Of a stretch of DNA of 64,000 nucleotides, positions 27,159-35,109 are shown piece after piece. The DNA is taken from the NCBI RefSeq assembly GCF_022829285.1, contig NZ_JAKSYI010000049.1:124001-188000 (forward strand). Reading direction: 5' to 3'. Below the pieces are notes generated by a model. That model was not told the DNA's origin. It was given only the letters and a program-made list of their open reading frames with translations, and ran no database searches. Positions within the stretch are counted from its first letter, which is position 1. Every line of letters begins with the position of its first letter. Position numbers and translations under genes: made by a program. The DNA is from Methylobacterium sp. J-078. Its GTDB lineage: Bacteria > Pseudomonadota > Alphaproteobacteria > Rhizobiales > Beijerinckiaceae.

Positions 27159-27530
27159 TCACGCCCAGAGCAGGGCGGTGGCCGCAAGGCCCGAGATCGC
27201 GATCAGCAAGGCCACGATCCCGACGGTGAGGATGCGCGGCATCATCGGGATCTCGGCATCGGCGAGACGCGCCCGGATCGCCCGGTCCCGCCATGCGGCG
27301 CCGGCGAACGAGGCAAGCGCGCAGGCGATCAACGTGAGCGACAGCACCTTCAGCGGCCAGACCGCCAGCACCTCCCGCAGGAAGCGCTGCGCGGCCAGGC
27401 CGACGCCGAGGAAGGCGAGCCCGGTGCGAAGCCACGCCACGAACGTACGCTCGGCTGCCAGAACCGTCCGGTCCTCGGCGAGCCTCACCCGGGGATCGTC
27501 GGGGTGCACGGGTTTCGCAGGATCGCTCAT
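27159..27530 (-). CDS. DUF202/YidH-family membrane protein
   Basis: A 123-residue protein. The DUF202 signature LAEDRTVLAAERTFVAWLRT (residues about 17-36) is followed by three membrane segments: LAFLGVGLAAQRF, VLSLTLIACALASFAGAA and VGIVALLIAISGLAATALLW. Function of the family is unknown. Its ATG overlaps the LysR stop by four bases, so it is the last gene of the sigma operon. Confidence 0.8.
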   Translation of the reverse strand: MSDPAKPVHPDDPRVRLAEDRTVLAAERTFVAWLRTGLAFLGVGLAAQRFLREVLAVWPLKVLSLTLIACALASFAGAAWRDRAIRARLADAEIPMMPRILTVGIVALLIAISGLAATALLWA

Positions 27531-28417
27531 CCGGCATCCGCCGTCGCGATCAGGTCGAGCAACGCGTCGGCGGCCCGGCTGCGGTAGCGCTCCTTGTGGC
27601 GCAGCACCCGGAACGGCCGGCTCGGCAGGGCGAACGCCGCCCGCACCAGGGTTCCGGTCCGAAGCGCGGCGGCGACCACGGTCTCGGACAGGACGGCGGC
27701 CCCGCCCCCGGCCTCGACGGCGGCGCGCACCGCCTCGTTAGAGGGCAGTTCGAGCGTGACCCGAAGCTGGGCGGCTGCGAGGCCGGCCGCACCCAGGGCC
27801 GCCTCGAAGGCCGAGCGGGTTCCCGATCCCGCCTCGCGCAGCACCCAGTCGGCCCCGGCGAGATTTTCGGGTTCGAGGTCGGTCGCCCCGGCGAAGGCAT
27901 GGCCAGGGGCGACCACGAGGACCAGTTGGTCCTGCGCGATGGTGGTGCTCGCAAGCGTCGGGTCGTCGAGCGCCCCCTCGACGAAGCCGAGTTCGGCCTG
28001 CCCGGCGCGCACCGCGTCGGCGGCGTCGGTGGTGTTGCCCACCGCCAACCGGATAGCGATCTCAGGGTAGGCCCGGCGGAAGGCGACGAGGTGGCGAGGC
28101 AGCCAGTCGCTGGCGATGGTCTGGCTGGCGTAGAGCGCCAGCGTCCCGCGCCGCAGGCCGCTGAGGTCGGCGAGCACCAGTTCGGCGGCCTCGGCCCGGG
28201 CGAGCACGGCGCGGGCCTCGACGAGAAATATGCGCCCCGCCTCAGTCAGCTCGATCCCGCGGCCGACCCGGTGAAAGAGCTTGGTGGCGTGTCGCCCCTC
28301 GATGTTGGCGATCGCCGTGCTGACCGCCGACTGGACGAGGTTCAGCGCTTCGGCGGCCCGCGTCACGTGCTGTCGCTCGGCCACCGCCACAAAGATGCGG
28401 AGTTGGTCGAGGGTCAT
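27527..28417 (-). CDS. LysR-family transcriptional regulator
   Basis: A 296-residue regulator: an N-terminal winged helix (MTLDQLRIFVAVAERQHVTR through SAVSTAIANIE), a linker helix, and a periplasmic-binding-like effector domain from about 90. Its position inside the sulfite module and beside a YeiH-type exporter suggests a YeiE- or CysB-like role sensing a sulfur compound; that is inference. It overlaps the anti-sigma stop by ATGA and overlaps DUF202 by ATGA, an unusual continuation of a sigma/anti-sigma operon. Confidence 0.85.
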   Translation of the reverse strand: MTLDQLRIFVAVAERQHVTRAAEALNLVQSAVSTAIANIEGRHATKLFHRVGRGIELTEAGRIFLVEARAVLARAEAAELVLADLSGLRRGTLALYASQTIASDWLPRHLVAFRRAYPEIAIRLAVGNTTDAADAVRAGQAELGFVEGALDDPTLASTTIAQDQLVLVVAPGHAFAGATDLEPENLAGADWVLREAGSGTRSAFEAALGAAGLAAAQLRVTLELPSNEAVRAAVEAGGGAAVLSETVVAAALRTGTLVRAAFALPSRPFRVLRHKERYRSRAADALLDLIATADAG

Positions 28418-29223
28418 GGTTGCCGCTGCGGAACCGGCAGTCCACGGACTTGCGCGTCGACCGACTGCGCGACGATCAACAGCCGCGCCTCGTCGGTGCG
28501 ACCCGTGACGACGTAGGACATGCCGCCATCGACCCAGGAGAAGGCGGCGATGTCGCCCTCGCGGGCGAAGCGGAACACCGTGCGGCCATCCGCATCGCCT
28601 ACGCGGCTGTAGAGTGTCAGCCGGGTGCCGTGGTCGTCATCGTACATCAGCATCGCGGCGGATTCGGAACCCGCCGGCAGCAGCCGGCCGCCCATCAGGC
28701 GGAAGCCGTACGCCGTAAGGTCGGGGGTGGTCACCGCCCGGCCGAGGCGCTTCGAGAGCCACGTAACAAGGTGCGGCTTCTCGTCGGCGCGCACCTCCAC
28801 CGGATGCACCGCCTCGACCACGTAGGTGCGGAAGGCCGCCACCGCGTCGTCGGTCGCTGGCTCGGTTCGCGCGAGCGTGACCGTGGGTACCTGCCGCGCG
28901 GCATGGCCGAACCAGCCGGCGGCGCCGCCGACCGCGAGGCAGAGCACGGTCGCAGCCGCGACCGGAAGCCAGCGGTAGGTTATCGGGCGATGTCGCGAGC
29001 GGATGTTGGCCACCCGGAGCCGCGCCGGAATCGCCTCCTCGGCGATCGGCGCGAGGCGGGCACGCAAGCGCTCGCGTAGGGCGCGATCCGCCGAGACCTC
29101 CGCCGCCCGCGCGGGGTTTCCCCTGAGCCATGCCTCGACCAGCGCCTGCCGCTCCGGTTCGAGACGACCGTCGATCAGGCCGTGGAGGTCGTCCTCGCCG
29201 ACCGGGCGCGGATCCCCGCTCAT
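28414..29223 (-). CDS. Anti-sigma factor, single-pass membrane type
   Basis: A 269-residue protein with a cytoplasmic N-terminal anti-sigma domain (DDLHGLIDGRLEPERQALVE), one membrane segment at about 85-107 (WLPVAAATVLCLAVGGAAGW), and a periplasmic C-terminal domain of about 160 residues that could sense the signal. The start overlaps the sigma gene stop (29220-29223), the usual coupling for an ECF pair. No His/Cys zinc motif of the ZAS type is visible. It is expected to hold the sigma factor inactive until a periplasmic cue releases it. Confidence 0.85.
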   Translation of the reverse strand: MSGDPRPVGEDDLHGLIDGRLEPERQALVEAWLRGNPARAAEVSADRALRERLRARLAPIAEEAIPARLRVANIRSRHRPITYRWLPVAAATVLCLAVGGAAGWFGHAARQVPTVTLARTEPATDDAVAAFRTYVVEAVHPVEVRADEKPHLVTWLSKRLGRAVTTPDLTAYGFRLMGGRLLPAGSESAAMLMYDDDHGTRLTLYSRVGDADGRTVFRFAREGDIAAFSWVDGGMSYVVTGRTDEARLLIVAQSVDAQVRGLPVPQRQP

Positions 29224-29729
29224 TTCACCCTCCTCAAGAGTCCGGTCCGGCCAGTTTCCAGAAAACCGCGCATCCGCGTCCGGGCCCGGCTCAACCGCGA
29301 CATCACCGTGCCGAGCGGTACCCCGAGCACCTGGGCCGCCTCGGCATAAGACAGATCCTCGACCGCGACGAGGAGCAGCACCGAGCGCTGCTCCTCGGGC
29401 AGGGTGTCGAGCCCGGTGAGCACGTCGCGTGCCCCCATAGCGGCCTCGGGGTCGGCACCCGGATCGGGCACCTGCTCCAAAGCCTCAGCGCCGACATCGA
29501 TGCCGCGCCGGCCCCGGCGTCGAACAGTGCCAAGGAACAGGTTGCGCTCGATCGTGAACAGCCAGGCTCGCAGGTCGCCGTCGCGGCGACGTCCGGACCA
29601 GGCGGACAACGCCCGCTCCAAAGTGTCCTGGACGAGGTCGTCCGCCGCTTCGCGGTCCCGCAACAGTGCGACTGCGTAGCGCCGCAACGCTGGGATCTGC
29701 GGTTCGATGAGGGCGGCGATCTCGTCCAC
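29220..29729 (-). CDS. ECF-type RNA polymerase sigma factor
   Basis: A 169-residue two-domain sigma factor. Region 2 is ALLRDREAADDLVQDTLERA and LRAWLFTIERNLFLG; region 4 is LPEEQRSVLLLVAVEDLSYA and LGVPLGTVMSRLSRARTRM. It is cotranscribed with its anti-sigma factor. The same promoter-like motif GGAATA-N14-GCATCT lies upstream of this operon and of three other units, so it most likely recognises that site and regulates itself. ECF factors controlling sulfite oxidase genes are known in other alphaproteobacteria. Confidence 0.9.
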   Translation of the reverse strand: MDEIAALIEPQIPALRRYAVALLRDREAADDLVQDTLERALSAWSGRRRDGDLRAWLFTIERNLFLGTVRRRGRRGIDVGAEALEQVPDPGADPEAAMGARDVLTGLDTLPEEQRSVLLLVAVEDLSYAEAAQVLGVPLGTVMSRLSRARTRMRGFLETGRTGLLRRVK

Positions 29730-29742
29730 GAGGCTTTACCGA

Positions 29743-30126
29743 TTAGGGCTTGGCGATGTGCCATGCACCGTTGAGGAATCCGTCGCCGGTGATGTCGCCG
29801 GGCTTCGTATCCTTGGCGAAGGTGTAGAGCGGCTTGCCCTTGTGGGCCCACTGCATCGTGCCGTCGTCCCGCGTCACCATCGTCCAGTCGCCACTAGCAG
29901 CCGAGCCGGAGGCGGCCATCAGTGCCGGCCAGTTGGCGGCGCAGGGGCCGTTGCACATCGACTTGCCGCCCATGTCCTTGTCGAAGGTGTAGAGGGTCAT
30001 GCTCTTGGAATCGACGAGCGCCGGCCCCTTGGCAGTCTCGGCCGTTATCGCAGGCGCAGCGGCCTGGGCGGCGACGGCGGAGAAGGCGAAGGCCGCAAAG
30101 GCGGCGCGGATCAGCATGGTGCGCAT
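29743..30126 (-). CDS. Exported COG4315-like repeat protein
   Basis: A 127-residue protein with a signal peptide (LIRAAFAAFAFSAVAAQA) and two copies of the secreted-repeat pattern: SMTLYTFDKDMGGKSMCNGP with AANWPAL, and GKPLYTFAKDTKPGDITGDG with NGAWHIA. The family has no fixed function and is often found with cytochromes or ECF sigma genes. ATG 30126 is chosen because CCGGAGACC lies upstream. It is the first gene of the operon, 13 bases before the sigma gene. Confidence 0.8.
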   Translation of the reverse strand: MRTMLIRAAFAAFAFSAVAAQAAAPAITAETAKGPALVDSKSMTLYTFDKDMGGKSMCNGPCAANWPALMAASGSAASGDWTMVTRDDGTMQWAHKGKPLYTFAKDTKPGDITGDGFLNGAWHIAKP

Positions 30127-30166
30127 GAGTGAGGTCTCCGGCGGTCTACCATGACCGCATCGGGAG

Positions 30167-30192
30167 AGATGCCGAACGGGCGCGTCTATTCC
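30167..30192 (-). promoter_or_regulatory. Putative ECF-sigma promoter of the sigma operon (autoregulation)
   Basis: On the minus strand GGAATA (30192-30187), 14 bases, then GCATCT (30172-30167) followed by CTCCC. It lies about 40 bases before the ATG of the COG4315-like gene that heads the sigma operon, implying that the sigma factor drives its own operon. Confidence 0.72.
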
Positions 30193-30250
30193 ACTGACAT
30201 TTGGAAAAGATCGATCACATCGGCAGGGCCACCAATTCGTCCCCGGCCAG

Positions 30251-30276
30251 GGAATAAAGCCGTTTCCCCGGCATCT
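30251..30276 (+). promoter_or_regulatory. Putative ECF-sigma promoter upstream of DUF305
   Basis: GGAATA (30251-30256), 14 bases, then GCATCT (30271-30276) followed by CTCCC. It is 32 bases before the DUF305 start and divergent from the sigma-operon site about 60 bases away. Confidence 0.72.
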
Positions 30277-30308
30277 CTCCCATCGACAACGAACGAGGAG
30301 GACGGCCC

Positions 30309-30764
30309 ATGCGCGGAGCACTGGGATTTGCGCTCACGGCCGCCGTGATGGCCGGCGGCCTCGTCGGCGGCCGGATGATGATGCCCCCGACGCTGGCCGC
30401 CGCCGAGCCGCCGGCCATCGTCTCCGCGTCCTTCGACGCGATGATGGCGCAGTCGATGACGCGGATGCATGCCGACATGATGGTCCCGCCCTCGGGCGAT
30501 CCGGACCGCGACTTCGCTGCGATGATGATCCCGCACCACGCGGGCGCGATCGCGATGGCCCAGGCAGAGCTGCTCTACGGCAAGGATCCGGTCCTGCGCC
30601 GCCTCGCGCAGGGGATCATCGTCGAACAGGGCCAGGAGATCGCGGTGATGCGCCGGGCGCTCGCCGATCTCCCTCCCGCGCCGGATTCGTCTGCCGCAGC
30701 CACCCACCTTCACCACCATGGCACGGCCCCTGCCGCCGAGATGCCTTCGGAGATCTGCCGATGA
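30309..30764 (+). CDS. DUF305 exported protein
   Basis: A 151-residue protein with an N-terminal signal or anchor (LGFALTAAVMAGGLVGG). A four-helix DUF305 domain follows, with MTRMHADMMVPPSGDPDRDF, MMIPHHAGAIAMAQ and VEQGQEIAVMR. The Met/His-rich motifs (MMIPHH) suggest metal, often copper, binding. The C-terminus has an HLHHH cluster. GAGGAGG precedes the ATG. The stop overlaps the next start (ATGA), so it is coupled to the second YVTN protein. Confidence 0.85.
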   Translation: MRGALGFALTAAVMAGGLVGGRMMMPPTLAAAEPPAIVSASFDAMMAQSMTRMHADMMVPPSGDPDRDFAAMMIPHHAGAIAMAQAELLYGKDPVLRRLAQGIIVEQGQEIAVMRRALADLPPAPDSSAAATHLHHHGTAPAAEMPSEICR

Positions 30765-32197
30765 AGACCGCCCTCACCCTCCTCGCGCTCGCGATGCTCT
30801 CCGGCTCGGCTCTCGCCGGGCAGGCCCCGGGTGCAGCCTTTGCACCGGACGTGCCGGTCAGCGGCAGGGACCGGTTCTATACGTCGGACCAGTTCTCCAA
30901 CACGGTCTCGGTGGTCGATCCCGCCGCCAACGTCCTGCTCGGCGTGATCCGGCTCGGCGACCCGACGCCGATGAACCTGAGCCCGCTCTATCGCGGCCAG
31001 CTCCTCGTCCACGGCATGGGCTTCTCGCCCGACCACAGGACGCTGCTCGCGGTCTCGATCGGCTCGAACTCCGTGAGCTTCATCGACACGGCGACCAACA
31101 CGGTCCGCCACACCGCCTATGTCGGCCGCGCGCCGCACGAGGCCTTCTTCACGCCGGACGGCCGAGAGGTCTGGGTGAGCGTGCGCGGCGAGGACTACAT
31201 CGCCGTGCTCGATGCCGCGACCGCCAAGGAGACGCGCCGAATCACCGTGCCGAACGGGCCCGGCATGACGATCTTCTCGCCGGACGGCGCCTACGGCTAT
31301 GTCTGCTCCAGCTTCAGCCCCGAGACGGTGGTGATCGACACGAAGACCCACTCCATCGTCGGGCGCGTGAAGCAGGAGAGCCCGTTCTGCCCCGACATCG
31401 CCGCAACACCGGACGGCAAGCAGGTGTGGTTCACCCTCAAGGATGTCGGCCGGACCCAGGTGTTCTCTGCGACGCCGCCATTCGCGCCGCTGAAGACGAT
31501 CGAGACCGGGCCGATCACCAACCACGTCAACATCGTCTCGACCAAGGCCGGCCAGTTCGCCTACGTGACGATCGGCGGCCTGAACCAGGTCAAGGTGTTT
31601 CGCACCGACGACTTCACCCAGGTCGCCACCATTCCGACCGGCGCCCTACCGCACGGGCTCTGGCCCTCGGGCGACGGCAGCCGCGTCTATGTCGGCCTGG
31701 AGAACGCCGACAAGGCGGCGGTGATCGACACCGCGTCGAACACGGTGATCGCCGAGGTGCCGATCGGGCAGGGTCCGCAGGGCGTCGCCTACGTCCCGAA
31801 CGCCGTGCCGGAGGGCGACGGAATGCAAAACCTCCAAGCGCTGGGCGCAGCCGGCAAGACCAGCGCGCTGACGCTCGCGGGTACCGATGGCAAGCCGGCG
31901 ACGCAGGTCACCCTGTTCGACCAGGGCGTGTTGCAGACGCTGCAGGCCGCGGTAACGGGACTGCCCTCGAAGATGCCGTTCGTGCTGGCGCTGGCCGCCG
32001 ATCCGAAGGGGGCCGCAGGCCTGGAGCCGCTCGCCGCCTTCATGACCAACCCGGCCGGCGCGGCCATCGTCAACGCGATCGGCCCGATCCGCCAGATCAC
32101 CCGCACGGATGCCGGCGCGAGCCGGCGCTACCTCGTGGTGGTCTCGGGCAAGCCCGGTGAACTCGGCGGCGTCGTCCAGATGCAGACTGTGGATTGA
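30761..32197 (+). CDS. Exported YVTN-type beta-propeller protein (second)
   Basis: A 478-residue protein with a signal peptide (ALTLLALAMLSGSALA) and YVTN propeller repeats, for example FYTSDQFSNTVSVVDPAANV, LLAVSIGSNSVSFIDTATNT and RVYVGLENADKAAVIDTASN. A C-terminal extension of about 120 residues has no recognised family. It forms a translationally coupled pair with DUF305 under an ECF-type promoter. It may sense or bind a periplasmic ligand; unknown. Confidence 0.8.
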   Translation: MKTALTLLALAMLSGSALAGQAPGAAFAPDVPVSGRDRFYTSDQFSNTVSVVDPAANVLLGVIRLGDPTPMNLSPLYRGQLLVHGMGFSPDHRTLLAVSIGSNSVSFIDTATNTVRHTAYVGRAPHEAFFTPDGREVWVSVRGEDYIAVLDAATAKETRRITVPNGPGMTIFSPDGAYGYVCSSFSPETVVIDTKTHSIVGRVKQESPFCPDIAATPDGKQVWFTLKDVGRTQVFSATPPFAPLKTIETGPITNHVNIVSTKAGQFAYVTIGGLNQVKVFRTDDFTQVATIPTGALPHGLWPSGDGSRVYVGLENADKAAVIDTASNTVIAEVPIGQGPQGVAYVPNAVPEGDGMQNLQALGAAGKTSALTLAGTDGKPATQVTLFDQGVLQTLQAAVTGLPSKMPFVLALAADPKGAAGLEPLAAFMTNPAGAAIVNAIGPIRQITRTDAGASRRYLVVVSGKPGELGGVVQMQTVD

Positions 32198-32553
32198 ACG
32201 GGCGGCCTCACGAGCGCGGGAAGCGGGAATCCGAGAGCATGCGTTCGCAGCGCGCGTCCAGCTGCAACGTCTGCTTTCAAGGCCTCCATTGGCTTGCTTC
32301 TATGACCGAGTAGGGTCGGGAGGAGACCCAAAGCATGGGTTCCATCCGTCGGATTTTCACCACTAGCGAACGGGGCAAACGATCGCCCGAACCCTATGCA
32401 TCATATCGATTGAACTACCCCCGTGAATGCAAGGTAGCCGATCAATAAAGCTCGGTAGTAGGTGGAAACCTTCCGTCGTCCTGCTATGATAGAACAAACA
32501 AGGAACTTGGCTGGCGGATAAAACGCCGGGCCGGATTGGGGGGTGGTTCGGGC
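32198..32553. other. Intergenic region
   Basis: 356 bases between the sulfite module and the NdpA-like gene. The final 150 bases are somewhat AT-richer (32385-32500) and may hold the promoter of the NdpA/TM pair. No repeat, RNA or gene was recognised. Confidence 0.4.
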
Positions 32554-33540
32554 ATGCCGGTTCTGACGGTCGCGGAGAGGGAGGCGCTACGCGTCGAGAA
32601 CTTCATCTTTCATGCCGTTCATCATGGACTGCCAGCCCCCACCCTATTCGACGAGGTGCCAATCGGGGATTTCGAACCGTTCTTCGTCGGGCGGGTGATC
32701 GATACCCTCAAGGGCAACCGCTTCGCCTTCGACGAGCGCTCGGCGACCCTTGAGGGGCTTCGGACCATCGACGCCGATCCGGCCGAGTTCGTGGCGGTGT
32801 CGAAGGCGCTCGCGACCGCCTTCCACGATGACGACGACCGGCACAAGCAGGGCATCCTCATCGTGCTGTCCTTGGTGACGAACGGCCGGCGGCTCTACTC
32901 GCTGATCAAGTACGACTATGGGGACCGCGTGCTGGGCGTCGTGGAACAGGATGCCGTCGCAATCCTGACCGCGGTGGCGAAACCGCTGACCGAGAACAAG
33001 AAATCCCTGCAGAAGTCGGCACTGATCGAGCTGAACGAGGCCGGTGGTGAACTGGTCGTCATCGACCACAGCATGCGGTCCGGCATCACCGTTTTCTTCC
33101 GGGATTTCCTCCAGGTCACCCGGATGCAGAGCGAGGCCGAGATGACGACGGCCTTGTCGAAATCCTTGCTGAGGACGATCCAGGCGCATGCTGGGGATCT
33201 CCCCGAGGACATCGCGACGGGCTGGCGGAAGAAGCTGGACGGCATCGCCCTGCGGCGCCCCGAGTTCGACGAGGACCAACTCTTCGCCGACCTGTTCGGG
33301 GCCCATGGAACGGAGGCGATCAGGGGGACCTACGTTGAGCAGCTGGCTGCCGTTCGCCTCGATGGGCAGTCCTTCAGGTTCGATCGGAATGCTCTGCCCG
33401 CCGCCGGTCCCCAGAAGTTCAGGACTTCGGAAGGCATTGAGATCACGGTTCCGGAAGCGGCGGCGGAGACGTTCGAGAAGGTGAAGGACGGGGACACCTA
33501 CGTGATCACGATCCGGACCACCTCCATTGTGCAGAAATGA
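32554..33540 (+). CDS. NdpA-like 37-kDa nucleoid-associated protein
   Basis: A 328-residue protein resembling the YejK/NdpA nucleoid-associated family: VENFIFHAVHHG near the N-terminus, QGILIVLSLVTNGRRLYSLI then KYDYGDRVLGVVEQ in the middle, and LTENKKSLQKSALI. The family binds the nucleoid, but no catalytic residue is known. ATG 32554 is preferred over TTG 32536. The TGA overlaps the next ATG by four bases, so it is coupled to a membrane protein. NdpA-like genes also occur as parts of small accessory operons, which may be the case here; anti-phage function is only a hypothesis. Confidence 0.65.
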   Translation: MPVLTVAEREALRVENFIFHAVHHGLPAPTLFDEVPIGDFEPFFVGRVIDTLKGNRFAFDERSATLEGLRTIDADPAEFVAVSKALATAFHDDDDRHKQGILIVLSLVTNGRRLYSLIKYDYGDRVLGVVEQDAVAILTAVAKPLTENKKSLQKSALIELNEAGGELVVIDHSMRSGITVFFRDFLQVTRMQSEAEMTTALSKSLLRTIQAHAGDLPEDIATGWRKKLDGIALRRPEFDEDQLFADLFGAHGTEAIRGTYVEQLAAVRLDGQSFRFDRNALPAAGPQKFRTSEGIEITVPEAAAETFEKVKDGDTYVITIRTTSIVQK

Positions 33541-34949
33541 CCGTCGCCTTCATCGAGGCCTTCACGACGCTCGCGGGCGAACTGACGGCCCACGTCGGAG
33601 CGTCGCCGTCGGAGAACGCGACGACCTGGCGCGTGACCGACACACGGTGCGCGGACGCGGACATGCTCGCTCGCCTGGCGTCCGTGTCGCGGCTTGCGAC
33701 CGAGGGCGGGTTCGGTGCTCTGAAGGTCTATGGCAAGGTCTACGGCCAGCTCGACCCGGCTCAAACACCTTTCGACGACCTCGCGAACGACGTGCTCCAG
33801 GTCGTGCTGACCAAGGATCGGAGCGCCGAGTGGTGCTACTTCCTGACGGAGAAGGGATTTGGGGATTCCTTGAATGACGCCTTGGTCGCCGCCCCCGTCG
33901 CCATATGGGTCGGCGTGCCGTTCGAGGCGTTTGCATCGTTCACCGTCGCCGTATCGCCATGGGGCGGCACGCGGACCCCGCCCGCGAACGCCGAGGCCCC
34001 TGAGCGTCCCCTCAAGCTCGTGCGGGACCTGACGCAACGACGGACGCCCTCCGAGATCGGGCCATGGTTGCTGCGCGACGCCCCGCTCGGGGCCTCGGGC
34101 GTGTTCGCGACCTGGCTTGCCGCGGCGGTGGAGCGGCTACCCTACACGCTGCCGAACGAGATCCGGACCGTGGAGGGGGCCGAAATGGTGGTCCTGAAGG
34201 GACCGAGGTCGGCACCCATCCCGATCGGCCCGCACGGCGACCCGGAATGGCCGGCCAAGATCTTCGAGCCCCTCATCGAGGCGGCGACATGGGTGTACGC
34301 CTCGAAGCGCGAGGCCGAGGCCCGGTTCCAGTTCCTGAACAACCACTTGTCGATGGATTGGCGGGGAGGCATGCACTGGCCAGCCGGCCTGCTGCCCGCC
34401 CTGACGGCCAGCCTGACGAGCGCGAAGGAGGCCTATGCCTTCCACCTTCAGGACCAGAGCAAGGAGGCGTTGAAGACCCTCGGCGACCTGCGCAAGAGCC
34501 TGCAGGACGAGGTGGGGCGGGCGCAGTCCGCGACGCGGGACCTGCTCTCCTCGCTCTGGCGTGACCTCGCGCTCGCCGGCGTCGTCCTCGCGTTGAAGTC
34601 GCCGACCGCCCCGCAGATCGCGACGGCCGGGGTGTTGCGATGGGTAACGTTGGCGACAGCGGTCCTGCTACTCGTGAGCCTCGGCATCACCATGCTCTCG
34701 AACTGGCGGTTCAACGGCCTGGCCGACCAAGCCAGGAAGGAATGGCGCGTGAAGCTCTACGCCTTCGTCTCGAAGGCGGAATGGGCACGGCTGGTAGAAC
34801 GACCCATCGCCAAGGGTCGGAGCGTCTACCGGATTGCGTTGCCTGTGGTCGCAGCGATGTACGTCGCGGCGGCGGGGTACCTGTTCGCGGTGGCGGAGCC
34901 GGACTTGGCCGCGACGTTGATCGAACGTCTCGGGAGCCTGTCCGGCTAG
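33537..34949 (+). CDS. Membrane protein coupled to the NdpA-like gene
   Basis: A 470-residue protein of no recognised family. A soluble N-terminal part of about 290 residues is followed by a helical, coiled-coil-like segment (about 300-340; SKEALKTLGDLRKSLQDEVG). Three hydrophobic stretches follow, at about 343-357, 369-388 (WVTLATAVLLLVSLGITML) and 433-453 (IALPVVAAMYVAAAGYLF). The architecture is a cytoplasmic sensor or binding part with a C-terminal membrane module, as in many membrane-acting defence effectors; this likeness is structural, not homology. Translation is coupled (ATGA) to the NdpA-like protein. Confidence 0.65.
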   Translation: MTVAFIEAFTTLAGELTAHVGASPSENATTWRVTDTRCADADMLARLASVSRLATEGGFGALKVYGKVYGQLDPAQTPFDDLANDVLQVVLTKDRSAEWCYFLTEKGFGDSLNDALVAAPVAIWVGVPFEAFASFTVAVSPWGGTRTPPANAEAPERPLKLVRDLTQRRTPSEIGPWLLRDAPLGASGVFATWLAAAVERLPYTLPNEIRTVEGAEMVVLKGPRSAPIPIGPHGDPEWPAKIFEPLIEAATWVYASKREAEARFQFLNNHLSMDWRGGMHWPAGLLPALTASLTSAKEAYAFHLQDQSKEALKTLGDLRKSLQDEVGRAQSATRDLLSSLWRDLALAGVVLALKSPTAPQIATAGVLRWVTLATAVLLLVSLGITMLSNWRFNGLADQARKEWRVKLYAFVSKAEWARLVERPIAKGRSVYRIALPVVAAMYVAAAGYLFAVAEPDLAATLIERLGSLSG

Positions 34950-35055
34950 GCCATTCCCGGAAGGGGGACATCATCGTGGCATGGTCGCCGGACGTCATCT
35001 TCCGCGATCCCCGCAGCGAGCCGAGGTTCAGGTACGAAGGACAGGGATCGAACGG

Positions 35056-35084
35056 AAAACGCCGCCCCGGGGGAGGGGCGGCGT
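35056..35084 (-). terminator. Intrinsic terminator of the integrase gene
   Basis: Perfect 10-bp arms (acgccgcccc / ggggcggcgt) flank a six-base loop. Read on the minus strand the stem runs directly into TTTT (complement of 35056-35059). It lies just past the integrase stop at 35110. Confidence 0.75.
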
Positions 35085-35109
35085 CCTGGTCCTTGGCCGT
35101 TGCCCGCGG

